Below the pieces are notes generated by a model, which saw nothing but the letters and a program-made list of their open reading frames with translations, was not told the origin of the DNA and did no database searches. A stretch of 64,000 bases of DNA from Chamaecyparis obtusa (taxonomy: Eukaryota; Streptophyta; Pinopsida; Cupressales; Cupressaceae), in contig BSBK01001870.1 in the NCBI GenBank assembly GCA_027943335.1, positions 1,036,001 through 1,100,000 of the forward strand, written 5' to 3'. Each line of letters begins with the position of its first letter. The stretch's first letter is position 1. Made by a program: the position numbers and the translations under genes. Positions 22,552 to 33,376 of the stretch are shown here, in pieces.

Positions 22552-23175
22552 AATACTATAGACCAAGATGTGGGGGGGGAGGTCATACACTTGACTATCT
22601 CCTCTTATATGGTGGATTTTGTGTGTTTTCTTGTTGTAATGTACTTCCCCCATGATGTGTTGCCTATTATATGTTTAGATTTCTTTAAATGGTCTTTTTT
22701 TCTCTGTTGGCACAAGGTGATAAAGGAATCCAAATGTCATAAATATTCTTCTATTTATATCTCACTTCTTATATATGTTGTTACATCTTATGTCATGCAT
22801 GTGACACTATTCATAAATTTCCCTTTGTGTTGTTTGATTGTGGTTGATGCAAAATGGTAGCTACCTATTCTTTTTGGTTTTCATGATGTCAACCCTAAAA
22901 GACTCTTCTTCATAACTCTTACATTCTATTCTTCCATTATTCTTTTAGTTCTACTACCTTTGGGGATTTTGACATTTCATTTTGATATAAATCTCATGTA
23001 TTATGATATGATCATACTGACCCCAGAGTTAATAGATCCCTTCCATGCTCTCTTTTGTCATGTGCTTATTTTCCTTGATTGTCCTTTCTTAGGGGTATCT
23101 CACAGTGGAAATGTTTCTTGTGGGTGCTTGTATGCTCTATTAAAGCCATTGCTCCCATTAAGGTGTTTGTAATCA
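22552..23175 (+). other. 3' internal remnant of the gag-protease gypsy element
   Basis: The open frame at 22507-22860 is continuous in phase with the frame that ends at 15867 once the copia element is removed. The translation is hydrophobic and Phe/Cys/Ile-rich and does not look like a conserved domain; a second hydrophobic frame runs at 22960-23172. Most likely this is the noncoding 3' part of the element. A diverged copy of 22755-23232 is found at 25345-25722. Confidence 0.45.
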
Positions 23176-23249
23176 CTTTAACATGGGGGTATACACTTCG
23201 ATCTATGTTTTACATTTTGGACACACTTACACTTTAGTGCAGTCTCTCT

Positions 23250-23530
23250 TACAGATGACCAAGGAGACAATGCTTTCCTTGTATTTATACTTTATATCCC
23301 TTAACAGAAACATCCTTTCCTTAAGGATTGATCCTTTCTCTTGATCCCTAAGGAGATGATGCTTTCCTTCTAAAGGCCTAGTCACTTCCTCTTTGATCCC
23401 TAAGGAGACAATGCTTTCATTAGGCCTGATCACTTTCTCTTTTATCCCTAAGGAGACAATGCTTTCCTTAGGCCCGATCATGCCTTTTTCAAAACCCTTA
23501 ATGGAGATAATTCTTTTCTTAAGGTTAGGT
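23250..23530. repeat. About 50-bp tandem repeat, five diverged units
   Basis: Units share a core CCCTAAGGAGACAATGCTTT. Cores fall at about 23257, 23346, 23397, 23447 and 23496; the middle ones are spaced at 50 bp and the first two about 90 bp apart. It creates an open frame on the minus strand, which is not a gene. It lies about 300 bp before the polypurine tract of the gypsy element, like the repeat at 524-655. Confidence 0.7.
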
Positions 23531-23830
23531 CCTTTTTGATGGATTTACTAGCATAACACAACTTTCTAGACCTTTCAATGCCATATTTTATGATGCTTTT
23601 CCTTTTGTGTGATCCATAGTAAGATAATCTCTTACTAGTCTAGTGATCACACCTTTTCTCTCTTTATTTCTCTCTCTTTCAAGCAATACCTCTTTTATCT
23701 TATTTTGGATTTGATGAAGACTTTAGTCACTTGGGGGCTTGATGTTTCTTTGTCTCCTTGACCTTGATGAGATTATCCTTATGCATTCAATCTACTTTAC
23801 CATGAGCATGAGTTTGTCTCATACTCCCGC

Positions 23831-23846
23831 TAAAGTGGGGGCTAAA
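23831..23846 (+). other. Polypurine tract of the gag-protease gypsy element
   Basis: TAAAGTGGGGGCTAAA directly precedes TGTATTATC, the proposed LTR start. The two pyrimidines make it imperfect. Confidence 0.55.
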
Positions 23847-25302
23847 TGTATTATCTTAAAAAGTTAGCACCCATAATTGGAGGCTCTACAACCTGTTAGA
23901 CCCCATTTTGGTTATTTCAAGGCCTGAATGTCTATTATTATTGATCTCAACAACTTGCATATTATCACCTTCCCTGACATGTAAACAAAAATTGAGCTTA
24001 TTCCACCTAGGACAAGAGTTGAATTGTTCCTGGAGTACAAGTTGACTTGTCAAGTTGTCCTTGGAGTACAAGTTGAGTGATGACTTTTCCTTAGGTTTTT
24101 GAGCCTAGATTTGGCCTGAGGGTTGATGACGGTGTTTTCCTCTAAGGTCTAAATTTGTGGTAGGCCTTGATCAAATTTGAATCTTGAAATGAGTATAAAA
24201 GGACATCATATCCCATTGTTTTGGATCCATCCATTATTATTTTCCATAAATCATATGCAAACAAGAAATTAATAAATTCAAGTTTTGCAATTGAGTATTT
24301 GGATCCAAGATTTGAAGGAAAGCATCCAATTCAAGATATCTAAGTCTCCATCTCTTCAAGATCCATTCAAGAAATGGAAATATTCTCTATTTGATGCAAT
24401 TTTTTCTCCCATGATGGCCAAGTAGAGGAATTCACAATCAAGCAAGAAGATCCATCCATTTTTTCTTCTTCCTCTCTCCTTCTCCAAGTGGTTGTTCAAG
24501 CATACATACATTCAAGATCTAGGAGTGGAAATCATAGATCCATGCATTTGTGAAAACATCCTTAATTCTACTTCTCATTCCAAGGATTTTTTAAAGCATC
24601 TTCATAGATTTGAGTGATTACCACATTTGTTCATGAGGGTTTCATACAAGGTGAATCAACTATTTACCTTTTTACTTTGCATGTTGCTTTTCTTTATGAA
24701 ATTTCAATTAAATTTTAAGGTTAATTCCTAAAAGGGTTTGACCAAGGAAAACCCCTTTTCACAACCTTTTTCCCCTATTTTTGTGTGTGTAGGAATAAGT
24801 TATGGAGTTGTAGTCTCAGATCTGGAAAGTACAAGTGTAGCCATAGGATCCTAGAAAGTTTCATTAGTTTTGGCACTACTGGGAACAAGTCAAATTATCA
24901 ACTTGTCCTTGGGTACAAGTCAAATTCTTGATTTATCCCTGGGTACAAGTTAACTTCTCGACTTGTCCTTGCACTTTTTGGCTGAAAATTATAGAGCAGA
25001 CATTTACAGGCCTCAATATCCCAAATCTGGAGTTACAACTAATTCCAACATTATGATGAGAATCAAAGACAACTTTAAAATTCAGATCTCCTCATCTTGT
25101 TTCAAGGTACATTAATTTTTTTTTCTTACACTTAATTTCATAGATCCGAATTGATATAATTTATATTATCATTCCATCTTTCTTTAAGAATACCAAATCC
25201 ACCTTGAACATAGATCTTGCAGTAGCACCCTTCCTCCCTTGTTTGTGCTAATAAGATTTGTTTAAGGTTGGGTTTTTATTATAATGTATAGAAACCCTAA
25301 CA
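23847..25302 (+). repeat. LTR of the gag-protease gypsy element
   Basis: Proposed from TGTATTATC at 23847 to CCCTAACA at 25302, with TG...CA ends. A TATA box lies at 24194-24201 (TATAAAAG), as expected between U3 and R. The LTR contains repeated words of the type TTGTCCTTGG(A/G)GTACAAGTT around 24000-24080 and 24890-24980. Sequence after 25302 (TAACTTGGTGAGTG) could be a primer-binding site, but then almost no internal region follows, so the right end is tentative. Confidence 0.5.
24194..24201 (+). promoter_or_regulatory. TATA box in the gypsy LTR
   Basis: TATAAAAG about 350 bp into the LTR, followed by a purine/pyrimidine mixed leader. Position suits the U3 promoter. Confidence 0.5.
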
Positions 25303-25344
25303 TAACTTGGTGAGTGATCTACATCCTAGCATTTCTCAACATTT

Positions 25345-25722
25345 TCCTCTATATAGTTATATACATCTTATGTCATGCACATACTATCATTCATAAATGT
25401 GTCTCTATGTAATGCCGACCCAAAAAGACTTATTTGTATATTTTATGTGCCCTTCTTCCATTATACTTGTAGTTATACTACCTTTTGGGAATGGTGATAG
25501 TTCATTATGATATAATTATAATATACATGAGTTATCATATCACCATACCTACCTTAGAGTTAGTAAATCCCTTTCATGTTCTCTTTGTTATATATTTCAT
25601 TTTCCTTGGTTTGTCCTTACTTGGGGGCATCTCGTAGTGGAAACATTTCTTATAGGGTGCATGCTTTAACATGGGGGCATGTTCACTCTACTCCTTGTTT
25701 CACATTTTGTAAACACACACAC
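25345..25722 (+). repeat. Diverged second copy of 22755-23232
   Basis: The ACATCTTATGTCATGCA word at 25363 matches that at 22783; later shared blocks include the GATAGTTCATTATGATATAA and CCCTTTCATG(T/C)TCTCTT areas and the end TTTCACATTTTGTAAACACAC against TTTTACATTTTGGACACAC. The second copy is about 90 bp shorter through deletions. It suggests a second, older or deleted element of the same family on the right of the LTR. A short (AC)n run closes it at 25713-25727. Confidence 0.7.
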
Positions 25723-25930
25723 ACACAATGATTCAATGCAATGTCTTATAACAAGGGTTCACTTGGTAGGAAATACACTACCACATGCATTCATATTGGG
25801 TGGTGTAATATCTCAAAATATAATGCAATATGTTGTTAATATAATAGGGACACAAGGGATTTATAAACTTTATAGAGGAATACAAATATCAAGAGATATT
25901 TTTTATTTTACAATTTCAAGAAGCACGTAA
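25715..25930 (+). pseudogene. Short fragment faintly like a mitochondrial carrier repeat
   Basis: The frame at 25679-25930 encodes NIIGTQGIYKLYRGIQISRD, which has the spacing of the G-x-x-x-L-Y-R-G...R-D segment that follows an odd helix in mitochondrial carrier proteins. Only one such segment is present, without the PX(D/E)XX(K/R) signature, so this could be chance. If real it would be a transduced exon fragment. Confidence 0.15.
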
Positions 25931-27480
25931 AAGCAACAGGAAAACCTATTTTGACATTCTAAATTTTAAAATCAAGTTCCTTGGGAAATGACCATTTTGA
26001 TATTTTAAAAGGCAATTTTGATATTCCAAAATTAAAAAATAGCTAATGAGTAGAAAATAAATGAGTGAGTAACAAAGTGGAAGGAAACCTACAACTTCAA
26101 GCTATAATAAAGGAACCTGCATTGATTTCAATCATATGTGTACAACATTATTTCTATTACTTTTCCACTTCTAGTTTTGAGTTCTTAGATTATTGTAACA
26201 CTCATTTTTAGATTAAAGCTCAAAACCCCAACCCATCATATCATTCAAGGTATCATGTATATATACATATCTATCTTTAGTAGACTCCTTTTGATATTAT
26301 CTTCTGTATGTGTATTTTTGATCACTAGGTTTTGATAGTCACTCTCCTCTTCCCAAACTAAATGTCCCCCCTTTAACTGATTTGATCCTTATTATGTTCT
26401 TGAACTACCTAATTTTATTCCTTTTTACAAAACAAATAATTTTTTGAACACCCAACAATATCAGTAGAAAATTCCATCCATTTGTCCATCCTATAGCTAT
26501 AGTTGCAAAATATTCACCTTCTCTCATTTGAGTTGTAACTCAATAATAGAAAATATTCCCATTTTTAGCTTCACTCTTCATCTAATCCTATGAGGGAATA
26601 TTATTTTGATTATTTTATTAATACTATGCAATCCCTCGGTCTATTTCTTGAAATCAACAACTAACTTGAGGGAATGCAAGATATCTCCTCTTCAACACAT
26701 CTTCACCTCTTATAATCCCTCGACACTTTTTACCCATTTTCTTGACATATGAAATAATTCTTGAGGCATTTCATACTTTGTTCTTTCTTACCCCTCAATC
26801 CCTTATATACTTCACATTGTAGTCCCTCACCATGAGGGAATACATGGTGATATTGTCCTTACACCTATCTACATCCTAGATTCACACATCTCCATATCTT
26901 GAAACACTTCATCATGTGAGGGGATGCAAGATGCATTTTATACTTTATTTCTTCTATCCTACATGTCCTCGACCTTGTTTTCAATTTCAAGGGACCATAG
27001 GATACTTCCAACATTTACTTAACACATACCTCACATTCTGTCAACATATTTTATCCTCTAATCATCCACCTTAGAGACAAAAAGTGATATCATCTAATGC
27101 TTTGATTTGCATTCCATGTTCCTATAAGCATCATCGCCATCTAATATTGAATCATGAGGGAAAGAGGGATCACCCCTTCTATTACCTAAGATGTCATCTC
27201 ACATTTTTGTGATAAAACATTCTACAATCAAATGCATACTGCGAGAATACGTGGTAAACAAAATCACTTTAAATTTTAAGGAAATATGACTGTTAAAAGA
27301 GATCATGGCTATTTTTATTATTTTCAATGCATTCAAAAGGGTTTTAGAAGGAATATTTTCTACTATTGATGAAATTTTGGTTAAAAAAACACTTTTATGT
27401 ATAGATAAGTAACTACCAAAGGGTGTAGCTCCCTTATAAGCTGATTATCTTGTACATCCATTTGGCTATTGTAAGGTAGT
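25931..27480. other. Intergenic, decayed LTR-like sequence
   Basis: No coding frame. Between about 26590 and 26960 the words ATCCCTC and GAGGGAATGCAAGAT recur in several diverged forms, which suggests an old LTR or a decayed tandem repeat. Nothing else can be supported. Confidence 0.35.
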
Positions 27481-27499
27481 TGATCCTCTCAAGCGAAGA

Positions 27500-27955
27500 G
27501 GCAAAGAAAAGATCACCATTATTGCCACAAAGTTGATAAATAGAGTAATGTCCAAATCAAATAGTCATTTGCAAAATAGAGTCAAAGCTTGAGAAACTTT
27601 CCTCCTCTTGGCCGTAGGTTTACCATAAATAACTCCAGAAATAAGCCTTTTTTTACAATCTATATTCATTTGCATCATGGAAAATATAGCAACATGTTTA
27701 TATTCATTACATAGTTAATGCATCTTCTATCCTTGAAGCTTGGTAACATGCTCCAAAGGCTTCATCCATTATGGTAAAAAAAAAATCCACTAAGACTTTG
27801 TTGTGGTAGTGACTTGATGAAATTGGTTCAATGACTTGCTTGATCACAAATAATAGTGATTCATATTGTAGCTTGAATAAAATTTGCAACTGACTATCAA
27901 CATTGTTCTCCCCACAACTATAATATATACCGAAGTGAACACTTCTTGCCATACA
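27500..27955 (-). pseudogene. Unrecognised protein fragment
   Basis: An open frame on the minus strand (27952 to 27707) reads MARSVHFGIYYS, then LFKLQYESLLFVIKQVIEPISS and FFFTIMDEAFGACYQASRIE. Composition and amphipathic pattern look like real coding DNA, but I know no family with these blocks. Past the stop, in another frame, coding-like sequence appears to continue to about 27500 (KRLISGVIYGKPTAKRRKVS). No splice signals or partner exons could be fixed. Confidence 0.35.
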
Positions 27956-27959
27956 TCTC

Positions 27960-28655
27960 CTTTGATAAAATTACAATAAACTATTGCTATTTGATGTGAA
28001 AATATACATTCCCCTCTCATTTTATAGTAAAAAAACCTCTCTTATCTCCTCTTTAATCAAGGAAAATTGAAACTCCTCCTTCCCAAAAAAGTAGGGAAAA
28101 AATACTAGCTTAATCTATTTACTATCCACTCGTACCAGGAATATATGTATTATAAATTTGATCTTAGGCTGAAACTAGACACAAACTAGATTAGAATCTA
28201 TCTAGTTCATATAACTATGCTTTACCTTTATAGAGTATGGTACACATATGTGTAGGGGAGCCCATTGTACCATATGGGAGCTTTCTATATTTTTCATAGA
28301 ACATTATTGTTTCCCTTCCCCAAATAGCCCTCTTTCTATCTTTCTTTAGCCAATGCCCACACATTTTCTTTATGGGAGTACATTTGTGTCTTCCTTGATT
28401 ATCTTCATCAGGTTAGACCATAATTTAGAATTATCACTGACTACTTCTTTGTCAACTTTATCTAATCCCAAGTTTCTATGACCTGCAGACAACCTGAATG
28501 TGGAAATTTGACTTAATTCCTTTTTTCATTTACTTATGGATGCACTAGGACGAACGTATACATCATTTCATAGCAATATTATAACTAGAATTTTGAGTTT
28601 TTTTATTATAATTTTATCTATTACCTAAGCAACTAATAGATACATGTGGATTGAA
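27960..28655. other. Intergenic sequence, nothing recognised
   Basis: AT-rich, with no open frame of note, no clear repeat and no LTR terminus. Confidence 0.4.
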
Positions 28656-28661
28656 ATGTAG

Positions 28662-30958
28662 ATGAATCCAATGGTGGATATGGAATATGTAATTGTTATC
28701 GATGAAGAAAGTTTCATTGTTGGGATAATCATTTTTCAAAAAGATTGTAAACTTGCTAACATTCATCATGAAATTTTGGATGATGAAATCATTGAATATC
28801 CATTCAATTTTATCAGTGGGATTGGTTATCCTTTAAATATAAAGCAAGAAAAAAAAGGAAAGCTACAACAACATTTATAGGCAATAAGAGGAAACAAAAA
28901 ACATTGGATGTTGAAATGTTGGAGTCAACTATATTTGTAATTACACCAACCCCTCAAAATAATAGAGAGAGTGTGGAGGAAGGTATGCATAAATGACCAT
29001 GAGTTGGAGATGAGTCCAAGTTAGTGGAACAATGCATAGTTGTTGATCCTATTCATTTGGCTCCTTCGAATGAAAAATTCAATAGTTTAATGGAATATTT
29101 TGTCAAGGAGAAACTTAATCACAAAGTATATTAAAATAAAGATTCATTGTGAAAGTTGTGGCATTGATTATGGAATAGGGGAAGTAACCATGGTAGTGCA
29201 AATGATGTGTAACTTCAGAAACAATAATATAAAAACCATGTCCCATCAACACCACATTTTAATATAAAAAAATGGTGAAAATAATTTAAGTAGCAAAGAG
29301 AAATAAACAAAAATGGTTACATATTGATTTGAGATTAATCAAGAAATTAAACTTCTAGATGATTTTAACAAGACACAAGCAATGCTTCCAGGCTATGGGG
29401 ATAATAAAAAAGAAAGACTGGAATGTACATGATGTAATAAATGGTTTTATTTAGTGCCAAAAAGTGGTAATATTGGTAGTTGTTTAAATGAACACATGTA
29501 TCAAAGAAGCACATCCCTAATACATATGAGGCTTCATATGATACAATTATTTTAAGGAGTGACATGGCTGGGAAATCCAAGAAGCCTACCAATGATAAGT
29601 CCCAACAAAGTTTAAGTAGGTTCTTGGTCCCATCATCACCATCATAATCATCTAATATTAAACATGGGTTCTACAAGTGAAAATCCTTCTACTTTAGGTG
29701 TGTTCACTACACAATTTTAAATTTATTTTGAATATAATCTATTGAAATGTGTACATTATGTATTTTTCTTGCTTGTTTTCACCTTATTTTCTAGATTAAA
29801 TTATGTAAAAAAAACATTGACAATTCAGGTTACACTTTGTGAGATATCATCACAATGAGAAAGAAGAGTTGAATAGAGAAAATATGATAATCTTAATTAT
29901 TTGTTTTATCATTTTATTAAAGGTCATTCATCACCATTGATGTTGCAATTTTGGGGGTATTGGCATTCCCACATTAATATAAATGGGGAGAGATTAGATA
30001 CAAGGGTCCTAATAGATGATCAAAAGGGGGAAAATTATGGGCCATAGAGAAGCATACCTAGATGAGGCTATGTTATGAGGATAATTAATATCATATTAAA
30101 GGAACACATAGGCATATTCATTGCAAGAGGGATTCTAAGATAGGGGTACCATTTGAATCATTGATAGGAAGGTTTTGCTAGGTGATTCTAAAATACGATG
30201 ACTTTAGGATGCGTTTATATTGTCAATCAATGTGTGCCAATAAAAGACATGGGAGGGATATAGGGAGAGGGATAAGACTAGACTATTTTACTCAAAATGA
30301 GCTTAGAATAGCTGCTAGGGTTTCAAATACTAGCCAAAGATCAACAATGTGATATCTTTGGTGGGAAAAGGAAAAGGTTTCTATACTCTCTATTAGAATG
30401 ACATCCATAAAGGAGAAGTTTTTTGAATCAACATAAAGGAATGATATCTTTAGGTTTTGTAAAGATGTGTGTGAGGCAAAGATGTGTCTGATACAATTTA
30501 GGATTTTGTCAAGGATACCTTTGATGCATACAAAGATAAGGAGAAGGTATAGTACATCCACTAAATCCCTCTATGAGATGATCAAGTTATGGGGAGGTCT
30601 TACATTACATAGCTTTATTAGCTTGAATTTGGACAACCCTTCAATTTATACAACTTTTAGGAAAGTTAGGAAGTCATTGGCATACATCCCAAGGGAGCAC
30701 AACTATATTTTTTAGGAAATAGGAAAAGTGTATGCTTCTTATAAAACCAAACATGGTATATATGGCTTAATTCTTGTGTACCTTGCTAAAGATGAAACTA
30801 TTGTGAAAAATTATGTTAGGTGTGTAGCAAAAAGTGATACATTGGGGGGTTTTTGTGGTAATAAAGAAGAACATCAATGCCAATCACATTTGTTGGCAAC
30901 AATTGGTGAGGGATTTGCAGGCTATGATATCATAAAATATTATTTTAAGAACAATGTT
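28662..30958 (+). pseudogene. Unrecognised long protein remnant, 5' part
   Basis: Readable blocks in plus orientation: at 28662-28880 an N-terminal domain with SFIVGIIIFQKDCKLANIHH and a PFNFIS segment; near 29400-29500 a C-x2-C...C-x3-H pattern (LECT*CNKW, GNIGSCLNEHM) that could be a zinc finger, with TAG replacing Trp or Gln; near 29590 a Ser-rich KSQQSLSRFL; and from 30467 to 30958 a longer continuous part (IPREHNYIF, then LVYLAKDETIVKNYVRCVAK and FAGYDIIKYYFKNNV). A LINE-like copy is inserted at the last codons. I cannot name the family; a DNA transposon or a host gene family amplified by one are both possible. Confidence 0.45.
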
Positions 30959-31442
30959 CTGATTACTAGAAAGAATAAGTTTTGAAGGGACCCGAAACCC
31001 TTTACAACTTAAGGATCAAAAGATCAGAAGAAGAGAACACAACACCAAAAAAGAAGCATACAACATCGAACTGCCCATATAAGGGACTAAAAAGATAGTG
31101 ATAAAAGGGATAGAAACCAAGACCAAAAGACAATAGGGAACATAAAAAAATAGCAAGACAACCAGACTAAGCATCCACATACAGAACCCCAGCTTTCTCA
31201 TCCAGTGTCTTCTCCATCTTGGCCTGAATGTTGTCCATCCGCCCAATAACACTTTTCAGCTCATCCAAGTTCTTCTTCATCAGAGGGGATTTTTTCTTAT
31301 TGCTCCCACGGGTCCAAGAACTAGGGCCACCACTATCCTCTAGAGAAGCATTCCTGATCTCAGTATCATCCTCTGAAGCATTATCCAACAAGTTGACCAG
31401 AGCCTTCAGGTTGGTGCTGGAAGCATTTTAAGAACAATGTTA
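30942..31442 (-). mobile_element. LINE-like 5'-truncated insertion with 17-bp target-site duplication
   Basis: ATTTTAAGAACAATGTT occurs at 30942-30958 and 31426-31442. The 467-bp body (30959-31425) reads on the minus strand as an 84-codon open C terminus followed by a T-rich 3' untranslated region that ends GGGTCCCTTCAAAAC...TAATCAG. The same 3' end structure, with GGTCCTTTCAAAACC and TAATCA, closes the insertion at 1361-2089. Long perfect target duplication, 5' truncation and lack of a poly(A) tail are shared. Removing the insert rejoins the host remnant (KNNV followed by IGHYV). Confidence 0.85.
31171..31425 (-). pseudogene. C-terminal helical fragment carried by the LINE-like insertion
   Basis: The frame is open from the truncation point to TAG at 31169-31171. 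The product is polar with a Ser/Gly-rich hinge (LEDSGGPSSWTRGSNKKKSP) and a helical end (GRMDNIQAKMEKTLDEK). It is more GC-rich than its surroundings and free of stops, so this copy is younger than its host. Function unknown; the comparable region of the insertion at 1361-2089 is also a coiled coil. Confidence 0.5.
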
Positions 31443-33376
31443 TTGGCCACTATGTGTAGTTATTATTGAAAACCCTATACATGAAAAGCTTCCTCATTTG
31501 TTTGTGGTTTCTCATCCAACATGTAACATGTTCAATGCAAATTTTGTTCATCGACACTGGGAAAATTTGAATTTTTTGGAATAGACACATAAAGAATAAT
31601 TTGGGACCTATTGTTGGTCATTCCCCATATGGGGATAGTAGAAGAAGACAACTTATGTTGATGGAATATTGTTCAACATAAGGTATTCAATATCAAATTC
31701 CTTGGGGAGGGTGGAGACTAAGTGTGTTGTACATTTTTTTCCATGTAATAGGATTGCATGACCACAACTATATCTACAATGAGAAAAATCTATTGAATCC
31801 TTTATTTAGAAGTCATCAAGATTTGATTTTAGGAGAAGAGTTGATAATTTTTCATCATGTTAGGATAGTTTATAACACTTTTAAGGTGGATTGTCATAAG
31901 CTTAAAAGTGAAGATATAGAAAGAATAGATCGACAAAATTGGGGTTCAACATAGTGCATTACTTCAAGGCATGTTCAAAGGTGTTTGAAAGAGATGAGAA
32001 GTACATCCAGTAGAAGGGAAGAGAAGACACTAGGCACAAAGACATATGTAATGATTGTTGCTAACTACATTGACATGTTTATGTCTTAGAGTTTAACTCT
32101 TTAGGAAAGAGTGTGAAATGCTTTACAAGTTCATCATTTCTTCATGTTATGGTTAGTGGGCTACAAAAAGAATCTAATAATAATGTCAACAAAAAATTCT
32201 TTGGTAGAGAAGCATATCAAGATGTGAAAATTTCTTTCCACTTAGTAGTTTTGTTGATGAGATTGTTTCAAGATCAATACTCTCACTTGCTATGTATTTT
32301 GCAACTGACTAGGCCAGATGTATGTGAGAACTTATTTAGAAAAATTGGCATGCTGGTTGGAGCAAAAACAGCCTATGGTTTCACTAACTTGCTTCATGTT
32401 ATTGGAACCCTTAATAGATTTTTAGAAGAAGAATCAAATCTCCAAGGGATTCATTGTAATAAATCTCATGATAAGCAAGAAAGTATCTAAAATATATTAC
32501 ACCAAGAAATGATACATAATGTTAACATATTATCAAAATGTGATATGTTAAAAAAAATTGATTCAATATCTACATATGATATTATTATAGAAGTGCTCAA
32601 GGTATAATTGAAGGATGAAAAAGACATTTTATCAACTCTTCACATGCAACTTGAAAATCTCACACAATCTTCTTGGTGGGTTAAACCATGGAAAGAGAAC
32701 CAAAATTATCCAACATTGGAAGTTGTGGATGAAGTAGCTAATGCCTCTCAACCAACTCATTCCAACTCTATATTCCAATCTATGCCTTTAGTGGCACATA
32801 ATCATAGTGCATTAAAAATAATAGTGAGTGGAGGCATGAGTTTGATGAAATTTCATATTCCATTAATAAAATGTAGATAAAACTATAAAAATAGTGGTGG
32901 ACCTTGATGGTAGGATATGTTCAAAGCTTGTTTGATTAGTCAGTGGAATGAAAATCTGACATTATCCAAAGATAAGTTGTCTAAAGTCAGGAATGGGGTC
33001 TACTTTAGGTGAGATAAGAGGGTCCCACAAAAGGGTGTTTCAAATAGCTTTGGTATCAGATCGGATTGTGGGGAGTTATTTGAGAACAATTCAATACCTC
33101 CCACTGAACACACTACAATAAAAGGTGTTTGTTAAAGTACAACACTAGGTGTTTCTTGTGGAACATGGTACATTGGAAGGGTTGTTTGATTACCATAATA
33201 AAATTGACCTTTTGGATAGGCTAGAAGGCATCGAGCTTCAATTATGTTGGTACAGTATAATAAAGGGGCAATACATGTACAGGTATGATTTGACAAATCA
33301 TACTTTTTTGGAACTTGAATGTGTCATAGCAACAACCAACTTACCTTACAATGCTAGAAATTATACATACAGATAA
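31443..33376 (+). pseudogene. Unrecognised long protein remnant, 3' part
   Basis: Continuation of the remnant at 28662-30958 after the insertion. Readable blocks: VVIIENPIHEKLPHLFVV and HPTCNMF near 31455-31520; the frame at 31724-31954 (LHDHNYIYNEKNLLNPLF); the frame at 32113-32490 with SFHLVVLLMRLFQDQYSH and RPDVCENLFRKIG; an acidic segment ending in WWVKPW at 32608-32700; and 33149-33376 with VEHGTLEGLFDYHNK. The order and codon-like composition argue for one gene of more than 1200 codons. Stops and frame shifts are frequent. No splice sites or terminal repeats were found. Confidence 0.45.

Larger units (their letters stand above)
11993..25302 (+). mobile_element. Gag-protease-only Ty3/gypsy element with nested insertions
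   Basis: Host element in three pieces: 11993-12576, 13832-15867 and 22552-23846, followed by an LTR at 23847-25302. The pieces add up to about 3.9 kb of internal sequence. They encode gag and a protease-like domain but no RT, RNase H or integrase, so the copy is non-autonomous or internally deleted. Two later insertions split it, each flanked by a 5-bp target duplication. Its left LTR was not recognised before 11993. Confidence 0.65.

Noticed and set aside
23227..23481. 84-codon minus-strand frame with a repeated GIKE-type motif
   Set aside because: The frame only reflects the 50-bp tandem DNA repeat; unit spacing near 50 bp is not a multiple of three throughout and the repeat is in a noncoding zone.
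29590..29625. PCNA-interacting (PIP-box-like) motif KSQQSLSRFL
   Set aside because: A short motif in a decayed protein of unknown family; Q-x-x-L-x-x-F spacing occurs often by chance and no aromatic pair is present.
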